The notes under the pieces are model-generated. The model ran no database searches and had not been told where the DNA came from. It worked only from the letters and a program-made list of their open reading frames with translations. The position numbers and the translations under genes were made by a program. DNA of 64,000 nucleotides from Phycisphaerae bacterium (GTDB lineage: Bacteria > Planctomycetota > Phycisphaerae > Sedimentisphaerales > UBA12454), in assembly GCA_041652575.1 (NCBI GenBank), contig JBAZHC010000004.1, positions 124,001 to 188,000 on the forward strand. Direction: 5' to 3'. Of this stretch, positions 1 through 8,577 are shown one piece after another (position 1 is the first letter of the stretch; each line of letters opens with the position of its first letter).

Positions 1-2
1 CA

Positions 3-842
3 GCATCTGAAATTAACATAAAAACTATTGATGATGCCGCCAAAGCAGCGGTAATCCTTACCGAAAAACTTGATATCGATACCATTGTAATAACTCTGGA
101 TAAAGAAGGTTCATACCTGAAGACCGATTCCATCGAGCAGCATATTCCGACAATAGCGAGAAAAGTTTATGATGTCAGCGGCGCCGGAGATATGGTACTG
201 GCCTCGCTTGCGGCCGCACTTGCGGCAGGAGTAGATTACAAAACGGCTGTCGAAATATGCAACGTCGCAGGCGGCATTGAAGTCGAAAAATTCGGTACAG
301 CTACCGTTTCCATCGAGGAAATAGTAAACGAACTAATAAGCAGAAAACAAAAAAGCGGTTCAAAAATTAAAAGTGTCGACCAGCTCATAAGCCAACTCAA
401 ATGGCACAGAGGTCATAAACAGAAAATCGTATTCACCAACGGATGTTTCGATGTTTTGCACAGAGGCCATATAGAATTTCTTAGTTTCTGTAAAAAACAC
501 GGCGATATCGTCGTACTCGGTCTGAACAGCGACAAAAGCGTTAAAATTATAAAAGGTCCGGAAAGGCCCATCAATAACCAGCTCGACAGAGCGGCCGTTC
601 TTTCTGGGCTGGAAAGCGTTGACTACATCGTAATATTCGACGAGCCAGACCCGCTAAATATAATAAAACAGGTAAAACCGGATGTCCTTGTCAAAGGACA
701 GGATTGGGCGGAAAAAGGCGTCATCGGCAGAGAATTTGTCGAATCAACCGGCGGAGAAGTAGTTCTCGCTCCTCTGGTCGAAGGAAAAAGCTCCACCAAT
801 ACCATAGAAAAAATGAAATCCTTAAGGAAACACAGCAAATGA
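3..842 (+). CDS. hldE: Bifunctional heptose-7-phosphate kinase / heptose-1-phosphate adenylyltransferase (3' part)
   Basis: The gene is cut by the window start; the frame is open from base 3. The visible part begins in the C-terminal half of a PfkB/ribokinase-type domain, with the GAGD anion-hole/catalytic motif at visible residues 60-63. It continues into a cytidylyltransferase-like domain with NGCFDVLHRGH (nucleotide-binding HxGH). In the family these two domains phosphorylate D-glycero-D-manno-heptose 7-phosphate at C1 and later adenylylate the 1-phosphate, making ADP-heptose for LPS core. The stop overlaps the next ATG (ATGA). The downstream genes gmhA, gmhB-like and waaF-like complete the pathway, which supports the call. 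The only internal ATG, at 192, lies just after GAGD and is not a real start. Confidence 0.93.
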   Translation, partial: ASEINIKTIDDAAKAAVILTEKLDIDTIVITLDKEGSYLKTDSIEQHIPTIARKVYDVSGAGDMVLASLAAALAAGVDYKTAVEICNVAGGIEVEKFGTATVSIEEIVNELISRKQKSGSKIKSVDQLISQLKWHRGHKQKIVFTNGCFDVLHRGHIEFLSFCKKHGDIVVLGLNSDKSVKIIKGPERPINNQLDRAAVLSGLESVDYIVIFDEPDPLNIIKQVKPDVLVKGQDWAEKGVIGREFVESTGGEVVLAPLVEGKSSTNTIEKMKSLRKHSK

Positions 843-1405
843 AAAACCACATCATCCAAACAATCGCGATGCACAGAAAAATGCTCGACAATTTAGAGGC
901 GGATTGCATCAGGGCAATTGAAGACACCGCCAAAACAATTATCAAAAGCATTGAAAAAGGCGGAATACTGTATATCTGCGGCAACGGCGGTTCGGCCGCC
1001 GACGCTCAGCATATCGCTGGAGAATTTATCGGCAGATTTCTGCGTGAAAGAAAGGCACTGCCCGCGGTCGCCCTTTCAACCGATACATCGATTATAACCT
1101 GTATAGGCAATGATTACAGCTTTGAAGATATATTTGCAAGACAGGTTGAAGGACTCGTAAAAAAACGGGACTGCCTGTGGGCGTTTTCAACAAGCGGCAA
1201 AAGTCCCAACATTTTAAAAGCGGCGAAACTCGCAAAAAAACTTGGAGCAAAAGTCATAGCGTTTACCGGCAAAAAAAACAGCCCGCTCGAAAAACTCGCC
1301 GATGTCTGTCTTTGTGCCGAGGCGGACAAGACTTTCGCCGTGCAGGAAATCCATCAGATTGCATATCATATAATCTGCGATCTGGTCGAAAAACATTTTG
1401 CATAG
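839..1405 (+). CDS. gmhA: Sedoheptulose-7-phosphate isomerase
   Basis: This 188-residue protein is the usual length for GmhA. It is a SIS-domain fold with CGNGGSAADAQH near residue 49 and STSGKSPN near residue 120, both phosphosugar-binding loops of the family. It converts sedoheptulose 7-phosphate to D-glycero-D-manno-heptose 7-phosphate, the first committed step of LPS heptose synthesis in the cytoplasm. The ATG at 839 overlaps the hldE stop and follows an AAGGA about a dozen bases upstream. The frame stays open upstream to 704, but that stretch overlaps hldE and is low-complexity Arg-rich shadow sequence, so the 839 start is preferred. It is translationally coupled with hldE. Confidence 0.95.
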   Translation: MKNHIIQTIAMHRKMLDNLEADCIRAIEDTAKTIIKSIEKGGILYICGNGGSAADAQHIAGEFIGRFLRERKALPAVALSTDTSIITCIGNDYSFEDIFARQVEGLVKKRDCLWAFSTSGKSPNILKAAKLAKKLGAKVIAFTGKKNSPLEKLADVCLCAEADKTFAVQEIHQIAYHIICDLVEKHFA

Positions 1406-1415
1406 GAAATAAATT

Positions 1416-2435
1416 ATGCCTGACAAAGCAATCTTTCTCGATAGAGACGATACTATCATCGAAGATACCGGCTATATAAACAGCGCAGAACAGGTGAAGC
1501 TCGTTCCGGCCGCGGCCTCTGCTATTGTCGAACTTAGAAAAATGGGTTACAAACTAATCGTCGTCTCCAACCAGTCCGGCATCGCCCGTGGAATAATTAC
1601 CGAACAGGCACTGGCACAGGTACACGAAAGATTAAAGCTGCTTTTAGCGGAGCATAACGCCTATTTAGACAGGATATACTACTGCCCTTATCATCCTGAA
1701 GGAGCGATAGCGAAATTTCGCAAGGACAGTGACTGGCGAAAACCAAAACCCGGAATGCTGCTTGCCGCTTCAAAGGAAATGAAAATAGACCTGGCCCAGT
1801 CGTGGATGATCGGCAACGCTTACATCGACATCGCCGCCGGAAAAGAGGCCGGATGCAGAACCATTCTTATAAAATCGCACTTAAAACCGCCTGTAAAAAA
1901 AGCTGACGACCCTGACCCAGATTTTGAGGTGATAAACCTGCGGGAAGCGGTCAACGTAGTCAAGAGAGAAATTACACGAAAGCCCGCACCCGAGCAGCCG
2001 GGGCCGTCAGAAACTATACAACAGGCCGAAGACACACAGCTGCAGCAGACTGTTGCGGACATTAAGCCTGAACCGCAGTTGCCGCCGGAAGAAAAACCAC
2101 AACAGATACCTGAAGAAAAAATACAGACTGAACAGCCTCCGGAGACAAAAACGGTCAATCAGCCTGCCCTTGAGTCCGACAGAACAGAACAATTGCTGGA
2201 GGAAATTAAACTTCTGCTTAAAAGCCATCAGAGGAACGAACAGTTTACTGAATTTTCCGCTATGAAGTTTACCGCAGGGGTTATACAGGTTCTTGTACTG
2301 TTCTGCCTCGTTGTGGCCGTATGGTACAAACTATCCCCGACAGGAAAAGACAACGCAGCCTTTACCGCTATCGGCTTTGCGATGGTCTTTCAGCTCATAG
2401 CGCTTACACTTTATGTTATGCACAAAGACAAGTAA
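1416..2435 (+). CDS. gmhB: GmhB-like HAD phosphatase with C-terminal membrane anchor
   Basis: Residues 1-185 match the HAD-IIIA histidinol-phosphatase/GmhB family: DRDDT with D9 and D11 as nucleophile and acid, VVSNQSGIARG, and RKPKPGML. By position it should remove the C7 phosphate from heptose 1,7-bisphosphate. Two features are unusual. The zinc-loop Cys-x-Cys that normally precedes RKPxPGM is replaced by Ser-Asp-Trp, although the first CPYHPEG half remains. Motif IV reads GNAYID instead of GDxxxD. After residue 190 comes a Pro/Glu/Gln-rich linker of about 70 residues and two predicted membrane helices (about 285-306 and 314-335), absent from ordinary ~190-residue GmhB. It lies between gmhA and waaF with short gaps. 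The function is likely but the active-site changes leave some doubt. Confidence 0.8.
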   Translation: MPDKAIFLDRDDTIIEDTGYINSAEQVKLVPAAASAIVELRKMGYKLIVVSNQSGIARGIITEQALAQVHERLKLLLAEHNAYLDRIYYCPYHPEGAIAKFRKDSDWRKPKPGMLLAASKEMKIDLAQSWMIGNAYIDIAAGKEAGCRTILIKSHLKPPVKKADDPDPDFEVINLREAVNVVKREITRKPAPEQPGPSETIQQAEDTQLQQTVADIKPEPQLPPEEKPQQIPEEKIQTEQPPETKTVNQPALESDRTEQLLEEIKLLLKSHQRNEQFTEFSAMKFTAGVIQVLVLFCLVVAVWYKLSPTGKDNAAFTAIGFAMVFQLIALTLYVMHKDK

Positions 2436-2450
2436 CGGAACCGGCGTATT

Positions 2451-3485
2451 ATGAGCTGTAAAAATATATTAGTCTGGCTGCCTTCACCTATGGGCGACGC
2501 TATAATGGCAACGCCGAGCCTGCGATGCATCAGAAATCTCTTTGCAAAAGACAAAATTTTCTTTTGCGCAAACAAAACCGTCGCGGAAATCCTGTCCGGC
2601 TGTCCATTCGCCGACCAGTGGATAACAATCAAAGGAAACAATCCTTTCGCAGCGGCCCGGGAACTGAAAAAATATAATTTTGATACCGCAATCCTTTTGA
2701 AAAATTCATTCGCTTCTGCCCTTGCAGTATTTCTGGCAGGCATTAAAACACGCACAGGATACGCAAGAGACGGCAGAGGTATTTTTTTAACAGAAAAAAT
2801 TATTCCGTCCAAAATCGCTTCTTTCCGCTTTAAACCGCTTTCAGCAATTGATTATTATCTGGCAATAGCCTCCCGGCTCGGTGCAGATACTGCAAACACA
2901 AAAACAGAGCTTTGCATCAGCGAAGGCGACAAAAAGGCGATTCTCGAAAAGTTTGGCGAAAAATTAAACGGTTCGAAACCTCTTGTTATACTCGTGCCGG
3001 GCGGAGCGTTCGGGCCGAGCAAGCTCTGGTCTGAGGAAAGATTTGCGCAAACTGCCGATTTTCTTATCGAAAAATTTTCAGCCAATGTGTTTATATCTGT
3101 AAGTCCCGTCAAAGAGGAAACTCAGATTGCAGAAAAAATCTGCTCTGCGGCAAAACATCCGATTATAAATCTGGCGAAAACTCCTGTTACGCTTGGGCAG
3201 TTAAAGACATTATTTTCATTTGCACAGCTTGTAATTACCAATGATACAGGCCCTCGTCATATAGCTATCGCGATTAATCGAAAAGTCATAACGCTTTTCG
3301 GGCCGAACAACCCCGCCTGGACAGAAAATGAATATCCTGATGAAATAAAAATTATCGCTGATGTCCCCTGTGCGCCCTGCGATAAACCCGTCTGCAAAAA
3401 AGACAAGCATTACTGTATGGAATCAATAACCGCACAGGCGGTTTGTGAGGCTGCTGAAAAATTTCTTGCCGGGGGCTCAAAATGA
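2451..3485 (+). CDS. waaF: GT9 lipopolysaccharide heptosyltransferase (WaaF-like)
   Basis: A 344-residue GT-B glycosyltransferase of family 9. The N-terminus has the WLPSPMGDAIMATP loop typical of heptosyltransferases. The C-terminal domain has NDTGPRHIA followed by LFGPNNPAWTE, the ADP-heptose-binding region. A Cys-rich segment near residues 306-325 (CAPCDKPVCKKDKHYC) is like that of heptosyltransferase II. It should transfer heptose from ADP-heptose to the inner core of LPS on the inner membrane. It lies directly after the ADP-heptose synthesis genes, and its stop overlaps the next start. WaaF is favoured over WaaC by the C-terminal Cys motif, but the exact acceptor cannot be told from sequence. 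Confidence 0.9.
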   Translation: MSCKNILVWLPSPMGDAIMATPSLRCIRNLFAKDKIFFCANKTVAEILSGCPFADQWITIKGNNPFAAARELKKYNFDTAILLKNSFASALAVFLAGIKTRTGYARDGRGIFLTEKIIPSKIASFRFKPLSAIDYYLAIASRLGADTANTKTELCISEGDKKAILEKFGEKLNGSKPLVILVPGGAFGPSKLWSEERFAQTADFLIEKFSANVFISVSPVKEETQIAEKICSAAKHPIINLAKTPVTLGQLKTLFSFAQLVITNDTGPRHIAIAINRKVITLFGPNNPAWTENEYPDEIKIIADVPCAPCDKPVCKKDKHYCMESITAQAVCEAAEKFLAGGSK

Positions 3486-4297
3486 ATGAGTTTGTGAAAA
3501 TCGCCCCCAATTTCACCGTTCGCAGCGATTTCGTAGACTGTTTCAGGCAGATGAAACTGCAAAGTATAAATGATGTCTTTGATTTTTCTCTGGGCAAAAG
3601 CCTGACGAAAAAAAATCTGGCATCTTTTCGTGAAAGAATAATGTTTGAGACGGCCGGCCCCAATGCAACCCTGTTTCTAAAACGTTATCAGAATATTCCA
3701 AAACTGACACAATTAAAAAACTGGCTAAACAGACAAAAAAGAATATCGACAATGGCCTGTGATTTTGTCCCGGCCGAAAAATTACAAGAACTCGGCATAA
3801 ACACGCCGCAAACAATCGCATTCGGCCAGGAATGGAATGGATTATTTGAAAAGCGAAGTTTCATCATAACCGAAAAAATCCCCGATTCAGTCAGTCTCGA
3901 AGAAAAACTTCCGAAAGTAACAAAAAACTTCATCGAAAATCTTGCGGCTTTTGTAAGAAAATTCCACAACACCGGTTTTCGCCATCGCGATTTATATCTT
4001 TGCCATATATTCTGCAATTCACAGGGGCAATTCACACTTATCGACCTTAACAGGGTATTTAAGCCCTTTGTTTTTTCTCAAAAATATTGTATAAAAGACC
4101 TTGCTCAGCTTTACTATTCGGCGCCGGGCGATATCGTTACAAAAACTGACCGGCTGCGATTCTTTTTAACCTATCTGCAAAAAGAAAAACTATCAAGACA
4201 GGACAAATTACTTATAAAAAAGATTAAATCAAAGGCTAATCGAATGGCCAAACACGACAAAAAACACAACAGAGCCGTGCCGTTCGAGAAAGATTAA
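3482..4297 (+). CDS. Lipopolysaccharide core kinase family protein (WaaP/KdkA-like)
   Basis: A 271-residue protein with a protein-kinase-like catalytic core. The segment FRHRDLYLCHIF (HRDLY, catalytic Asp) near residue 165 is followed by LIDLNRVF near residue 187, standing for the DFG metal-binding Asp. The spacing fits the LPS kinase family (WaaP/RfaP and Kdo kinase), which phosphorylates heptose or Kdo of the inner core. ATG overlaps the waaF stop by ATGA, so the two are co-translated. The substrate sugar is not determinable; the neighbouring heptosyltransferase makes heptose plausible. Confidence 0.82.
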   Translation: MNEFVKIAPNFTVRSDFVDCFRQMKLQSINDVFDFSLGKSLTKKNLASFRERIMFETAGPNATLFLKRYQNIPKLTQLKNWLNRQKRISTMACDFVPAEKLQELGINTPQTIAFGQEWNGLFEKRSFIITEKIPDSVSLEEKLPKVTKNFIENLAAFVRKFHNTGFRHRDLYLCHIFCNSQGQFTLIDLNRVFKPFVFSQKYCIKDLAQLYYSAPGDIVTKTDRLRFFLTYLQKEKLSRQDKLLIKKIKSKANRMAKHDKKHNRAVPFEKD

Positions 4298-4301
4298 ACT
4301 G

Positions 4302-5480
4302 ATGAAACTTGCGATAATAACAGAACGGGCAAATATAACATTGGGCGGAGCGGAAAAAAGCATCTTTGAGCTTGCCGCCAGGATGTCTCTGCTCGGAGTC
4401 GATGTTAAAATTCTCGCCGCTACAGGCACTGCGTCATCCCAACGGGTCAGGATTCTATGCGGCAATACCGAAAAACGCATTTCCTTAAAAATATTCGAAC
4501 GGGCCGTTCGGCAGCATTTGAGCGAAGAACATTATGATATAATCCACAGCGTACTCCCCTTCGATTTCGCCGATGTTTATCAGCCCAGGGGCGGAAGCTA
4601 CCCGGAAGCGGCTATCCGTAATGCGGCAAGCTATAATCTCGCCGCCTTGAGAATTTTCAAGCTTCTGACAAGCTTTGCCAATTTCAGAAGAACTGCACTT
4701 GCACGGGCGGAAAAGAAAATCTGTAAAAAAGAAAATGGCCCTGTCGTCGCCGCATTAAGCGAATATGTAAAAACGCAATTCAAAAGGCATTACAATCTGC
4801 CGGATAGTAAAATATTCGTTATTCCAAACGGAATTAAACTTACTCACAGTCTAAACAAGGCTCGAAGCGATAAGCTCCGTTCACAGATACTTGCGAAATT
4901 GAAAATCAAAGAAGCTCAGCAGCCCGTATTTTTCCTCTTTGCCGCTAACAATTTCAGGCTTAAAGGTCTCGTTCCCATTATCCGGGCGATGAAAATTCTT
5001 ACTGACAAACTGACTAAAAGGCCTCCTTACCTGGTCGCGGCAGGAAAAGGCTCCGCAGCGGATTATCGCCGGCTCGGCCGAAAATTAAAAATTGAAGACA
5101 GGATAATTTTTATCGGCCCGACCCCGCATATTCAAAACGCCATAGATGTAACCGATGTCGCGGTACTGCCGACTTACTACGACCCATCAAGCAGATTCAT
5201 CCTCGAAGCACTGGCGGCAGGCAAACCCGCAATTACTACCAGGTACAACGGCGCAGCAGATTTATTTACCGCCGACAGACATGGCAAAATTTTTGACTCG
5301 CCCGACGATATCGATTCTCTTGCCGAGGCAATGAGATATTTTTGCAATACCGAAAATCTTGCTGCCGCAGGAAAAGCAATCGAAGATGACGATATCAAAT
5401 CAAAGGTTTCAATTGAAACTCACTGTAGAAAACTTCTTGTGTTATATGACCAGATAATCGAAAACAGGACACAAAAATGA
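4302..5480 (+). CDS. GT4 family glycosyltransferase (LPS core, WaaG-like)
   Basis: A 392-residue GT-B fold glycosyltransferase. The N-terminus has GGAEKSIFELA, the acceptor-side loop of GT4 enzymes. The C-terminal domain has VIPNGI, a FAANNFRLKG donor-binding strand, and SRFILEALAAGKPAITT, the conserved nucleotide-sugar region of group-1 glycosyltransferases. By family and position it probably adds a hexose to the heptose core. It starts 4 bases after the kinase gene and overlaps plsY at its 3' end, so it belongs to the same operon. Donor and linkage are unknown. Confidence 0.88.
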   Translation: MKLAIITERANITLGGAEKSIFELAARMSLLGVDVKILAATGTASSQRVRILCGNTEKRISLKIFERAVRQHLSEEHYDIIHSVLPFDFADVYQPRGGSYPEAAIRNAASYNLAALRIFKLLTSFANFRRTALARAEKKICKKENGPVVAALSEYVKTQFKRHYNLPDSKIFVIPNGIKLTHSLNKARSDKLRSQILAKLKIKEAQQPVFFLFAANNFRLKGLVPIIRAMKILTDKLTKRPPYLVAAGKGSAADYRRLGRKLKIEDRIIFIGPTPHIQNAIDVTDVAVLPTYYDPSSRFILEALAAGKPAITTRYNGAADLFTADRHGKIFDSPDDIDSLAEAMRYFCNTENLAAAGKAIEDDDIKSKVSIETHCRKLLVLYDQIIENRTQK

Positions 5481-6124
5481 TGGCTGTAGTTTTAATTATT
5501 ATTTCCTATTTTATCGGCTCAATTTCTTTTGCGATGCTGATTGCGAGAATGCACGGCATAGACCTTCGTGCAATTGGTTCAGGAAATCTGGGCGCGACAA
5601 ATCTTGCCCGCGCCTGCGGCAAAAAATGGGCTTATATCTGCTTTGCCCTCGATGTACTTAAAGGTTTCGTCCCTGTCATCGCGGCAAAGCTATTGATTAT
5701 CCCTGCTTCTCCATCAGCGGCACTCCTCACTGTCTGGCTGGCAACAGGCATCGCCGCAATCTTGGGCCATATTTTCCCGTTCTATCTTAAATTCAAAGGT
5801 GGAAAAGGCGTCGCTACAAGTTTCGGCGTTGTACTTGGCATCTGGCCTTATTACACAATTCCGGGTCTTATCGTGTTTGTCCTGTGGGCGGTGATTGTAC
5901 TTATCTGGAAATATATCTCACTTGCTTCTGTTATTGCCGCAGCGATTTTCCCGATAGTAATGATTATTCTGACAGGAATATTAAAAAACTGGTACTTTAG
6001 CACTCTATGGCCGCTGATTTTGGCGGCAGCTATTTTATGTTCTCTGGTGATATTCCTTCATCGCACTAATATAAAAAGACTCCTCGACGGCAACGAAAAT
6101 AAAGTCCTGCAAAAGGAAGACTAA
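5477..6124 (+). CDS. plsY: Acyl-phosphate:glycerol-3-phosphate acyltransferase
   Basis: A 215-residue integral membrane protein with about five hydrophobic segments. It carries the PlsY signatures GSGNLGATNLAR (near residue 36) and KGGKGVATSFG (near residue 113). It transfers an acyl group from acyl-phosphate to glycerol 3-phosphate, the first step of phospholipid synthesis. Its ATG overlaps the stop of the glycosyltransferase gene, joining envelope lipid and LPS genes in one operon. Its stop (6122-6124) overlaps the stop of the convergent gatB, so there is no intergenic room for a terminator. Confidence 0.96.
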   Translation: MMAVVLIIISYFIGSISFAMLIARMHGIDLRAIGSGNLGATNLARACGKKWAYICFALDVLKGFVPVIAAKLLIIPASPSAALLTVWLATGIAAILGHIFPFYLKFKGGKGVATSFGVVLGIWPYYTIPGLIVFVLWAVIVLIWKYISLASVIAAAIFPIVMIILTGILKNWYFSTLWPLILAAAILCSLVIFLHRTNIKRLLDGNENKVLQKED

Positions 6125-7587
6125 GCCTTTAATTTAGATTCGAGAATCTTTGCCACCACTTGAGGATTCGCAGTTCCCTTTGTTTTCTGCATTACCTGCC
6201 CCATTAAAAAGCCGTGAGCTTTTTTGCTTTTCTTATCGCCGCTTTTGGCGTCCGCAACAGCCTGAGAATTCGCCGCGATAACCTCATCGACGATCTTTTC
6301 GAGTTCGCCCGCATCGCTTTTCTGCAAAAGATTGAGCGTTTCCGCTATTTTGCCGGGCAGTTCTTTGCTTTCTGTCATCTTCGCAAAAATCGTAACAGCA
6401 GCAGTTGCGCTTATCTGGCCTGAATCCGCCATTTTCGCAAGTTCGGCAAGTCTCTGCGGCTCTATACCGAGTTCCGCGACAGCGCAGCCTTTCTCATTAG
6501 CGATTTTCAAGCCGGCTTGTGTGATAAGATTGCAAATTCTTTTCGCGTCTCCGCCGGCCTTTACAGCATTATCGAAAAATTCCGCCGTTACCCTGTCTAT
6601 CGTTAATACGCCCGCGTCATAATCACTCAAACCGTACTGACTGACGAAGCGAGCCTGCATTTTCAGCGGCAGTTCACAAAGTTTTGCATTAATTTCATTG
6701 AGCCATTTTTCATTCACAACAACCGGCACAAGGTCGGGGTCGGGAAAATAACGGTAATCGTGCGCCTCTTCCTTTTCTCTCTGCAAAACGGTAACTTCTC
6801 TTACATCGTCCCAGCCGAAGGTTTTTTTATTGCCGCTCTGCATAATCTCACCGCGTTCGAGGAAATTTTCAAGCTGCCGGTGCGCCTCATACGCCACACT
6901 TTTTTCAAGTGCTTTGAAGCTGTTAAGATTTTTAACCTCTGTGATGGGAGTTTTATATTCGCTGCTGTCTTTTTTAATATGCAGATTTACATTCGGCTCG
7001 AACCGCATATGACCTTTCTGCATATCCGCTTCTGAAACGCCCAGGAAACGTACAATCCTCTGCAATTCAACAGCCAGAGATTTTACTTCTTCGGCACTGT
7101 TAATATCCGGCTCTGTTACAATTTCCATTAACGGCGTTCCTGCCCTGTTAAGGTCAACCTGTGAAAAATTCCCTGCCGTATGAATATTTTTGCCGGCGTC
7201 TTCTTCAAGATGCACCCTGCGAATGCGGATTTTTTTCGCCGTACCGTCGGAAACGGGAATTTCTATAAATCCATTTGAGCCTATCGGCAAATCGTATTGA
7301 CTTATCTGATAATTTTTCGGCAAATCGGGATAGTAATAACTTTTTCTGTCCCATTTCGTAAATTCCGCTACTTTGCAGTTAAGAGCGGTTGCCGTAAGAA
7401 TTGCAAATTCTACCGCCTGTTTATTCATTACAGGCAGCGCGCCCGGCAGACCGAGACAAACCGGACAAACTCTGCTGTTTGGCTCTGCCGCGAATGCAAG
7501 CTCGCAGCCGCAGAACATCTTCGTCCGCACGGCAAGCTGCACGTGAATCTCAAGCCCAACAATAATCTTTTTGTCTATATCAGCCAT
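6121..7587 (-). CDS. gatB: Asp-tRNA(Asn)/Glu-tRNA(Gln) amidotransferase subunit B
   Basis: About 488 residues, the normal GatB length. The N-terminal catalytic cradle has GLEIHVQL, CPVCLGLPG and YYYPDLPKNYQISQYD; the C-terminus holds the YqeY-like tRNA-binding helical domain. It is the kinase/transamidase subunit that converts misacylated Glu-tRNA(Gln) or Asp-tRNA(Asn). The chosen start is the ATG at 7587 (MADIDKK). A GTG four codons upstream (7599) is inside repeat sequence and has no better ribosome site. GatC and gatA are upstream on the same strand, but gatB is separated from gatA by an inserted 1.4-kb islet. Confidence 0.96.
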   Translation of the reverse strand: MADIDKKIIVGLEIHVQLAVRTKMFCGCELAFAAEPNSRVCPVCLGLPGALPVMNKQAVEFAILTATALNCKVAEFTKWDRKSYYYPDLPKNYQISQYDLPIGSNGFIEIPVSDGTAKKIRIRRVHLEEDAGKNIHTAGNFSQVDLNRAGTPLMEIVTEPDINSAEEVKSLAVELQRIVRFLGVSEADMQKGHMRFEPNVNLHIKKDSSEYKTPITEVKNLNSFKALEKSVAYEAHRQLENFLERGEIMQSGNKKTFGWDDVREVTVLQREKEEAHDYRYFPDPDLVPVVVNEKWLNEINAKLCELPLKMQARFVSQYGLSDYDAGVLTIDRVTAEFFDNAVKAGGDAKRICNLITQAGLKIANEKGCAVAELGIEPQRLAELAKMADSGQISATAAVTIFAKMTESKELPGKIAETLNLLQKSDAGELEKIVDEVIAANSQAVADAKSGDKKSKKAHGFLMGQVMQKTKGTANPQVVAKILESKLKA

Positions 7588-7593
7588 TATATA

Positions 7594-7662
7594 AACCACG
7601 AATTTTTTACTTTTTATTTACTTCTATTTAACCACGAATAAACACGAATATACACTAATTTA
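7594..7662 (+). repeat. CACGAAT-type dispersed repeat, copy 1
   Basis: An AT-rich block on the plus strand containing ACCACGAAT, then TTAACCACGAATAAACAC and further CACGAAT/CACTAAT steps. It sits directly upstream of the gatB start. Two more copies (8541-8570 and 8983-9038) read on the opposite strand, so the islet between gatA and gatB has inverted copies at its ends. Confidence 0.75.
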
Positions 7663-7680
7663 TATTTATTATTTATATCG

Positions 7681-8559
7681 CTATATTTGTACCCATTGTT
7701 CTGTTTCTACTCTATATTTTTCCCAAAAATTTCTTAATTTTTCTAAAGTTTCTTTAGAAGACAAAGGCTCATCGAGATATTCAAATAAATCAAATTCGTC
7801 AAATTGGCCATATTCAGGAATAGATAAAACAGAACCAAAACCACAAAATAAGACCTTATTCCCTATAAAACTTGCCGTTTTGCAAATAATTTTATGAACA
7901 TCTAAAACTTTGCCTAAGGCATTCTTAATTTCATCCGCGATTCCATTCCTACTCTCAGGCGTAGCTGAATGTGCAATATATTTATTTACATAATCGCACA
8001 AATCCTTAATTTTTATCAATTCATCCATAAGATTCTTAAAAATACTATCTGGAATTAAATCGTCAGGACTTCTTTTGTCAGCAGCTATCCCCACTATAGA
8101 ATCTATCCGCCTATGAAAATCTGTAGAAAATTCTATTTCATCTAAATTATGAAAGGCGAGAATATTTTTTCTGGTCAACAATGTGCTATTCTTTTTTATG
8201 TCTTCAATTAGATTATACAACGAATAAACTGTGTATTGTTTATTTTTTTGCACCCTATCTAAGTCTTTATCTACCAGTTTTCTTATTGACAGTAATTGGG
8301 TTTTGAAAAAAGCATCATTAATAAAACAATAAAGTCTTCTATTTTCTTTGATATTGCCTCTTTCATCTTTAGCTTTGTATTTCCTCGACTCATTTATGCA
8401 CTGAAAAAAGGCACAATCGCTAATCATATCATAGATTTGATTACGAATAGAATGCATATCCTTTCCCAAAAGCATATTCTTCCACTCTTCGAATTTCTCT
8501 TGAAAACCTTTGACAGGTTGTACTTTAGAAACAGAATTTTTGTGTTTATTCGTGTTCAT
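7681..8559 (-). CDS. HEPN/AbiU2-like hypothetical protein
   Basis: A 292-residue, Lys- and Asp-rich, mostly helical soluble protein with no signal peptide. A helix-rich body with LLSIRKLVDKD near residue 93 and NKYIAHSATPESRN near residue 190 resembles the AbiU2-type HEPN domain, where a conserved RxL.D helix and a late AH motif recur. Proteins of this fold are often RNases in defence or toxin systems, but no clean RX4-6H catalytic motif was confirmed here. Its first nine codons are encoded by the CACGAAT repeat (copy 2), so the true start may be further in or the repeat may supply it. Its base composition is more AT-rich than its neighbours, fitting an acquired islet. Family call is tentative. 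Confidence 0.5.
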   Translation of the reverse strand: MNTNKHKNSVSKVQPVKGFQEKFEEWKNMLLGKDMHSIRNQIYDMISDCAFFQCINESRKYKAKDERGNIKENRRLYCFINDAFFKTQLLSIRKLVDKDLDRVQKNKQYTVYSLYNLIEDIKKNSTLLTRKNILAFHNLDEIEFSTDFHRRIDSIVGIAADKRSPDDLIPDSIFKNLMDELIKIKDLCDYVNKYIAHSATPESRNGIADEIKNALGKVLDVHKIICKTASFIGNKVLFCGFGSVLSIPEYGQFDEFDLFEYLDEPLSSKETLEKLRNFWEKYRVETEQWVQI

Positions 8560-8570
8560 TCGTGGTTAAT
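8541..8570 (-). repeat. CACGAAT-type dispersed repeat, copy 2
   Basis: On the minus strand this reads ACCACGAATGAACACGAAT followed by AAACACA. It lies between the GxxExxY gene and the HEPN-like gene and overlaps the start of the latter, supplying its ATG and residues NTNKHK. Confidence 0.8.
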
Positions 8571-8577
8571 TAGTTCG

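Noticed and set aside
192..842. An ATG at 192 as start of an independent adenylyltransferase
   Set aside because: The frame is open to the window edge and the upstream part encodes the kinase motif GAGD just before this Met, so it is internal to hldE.
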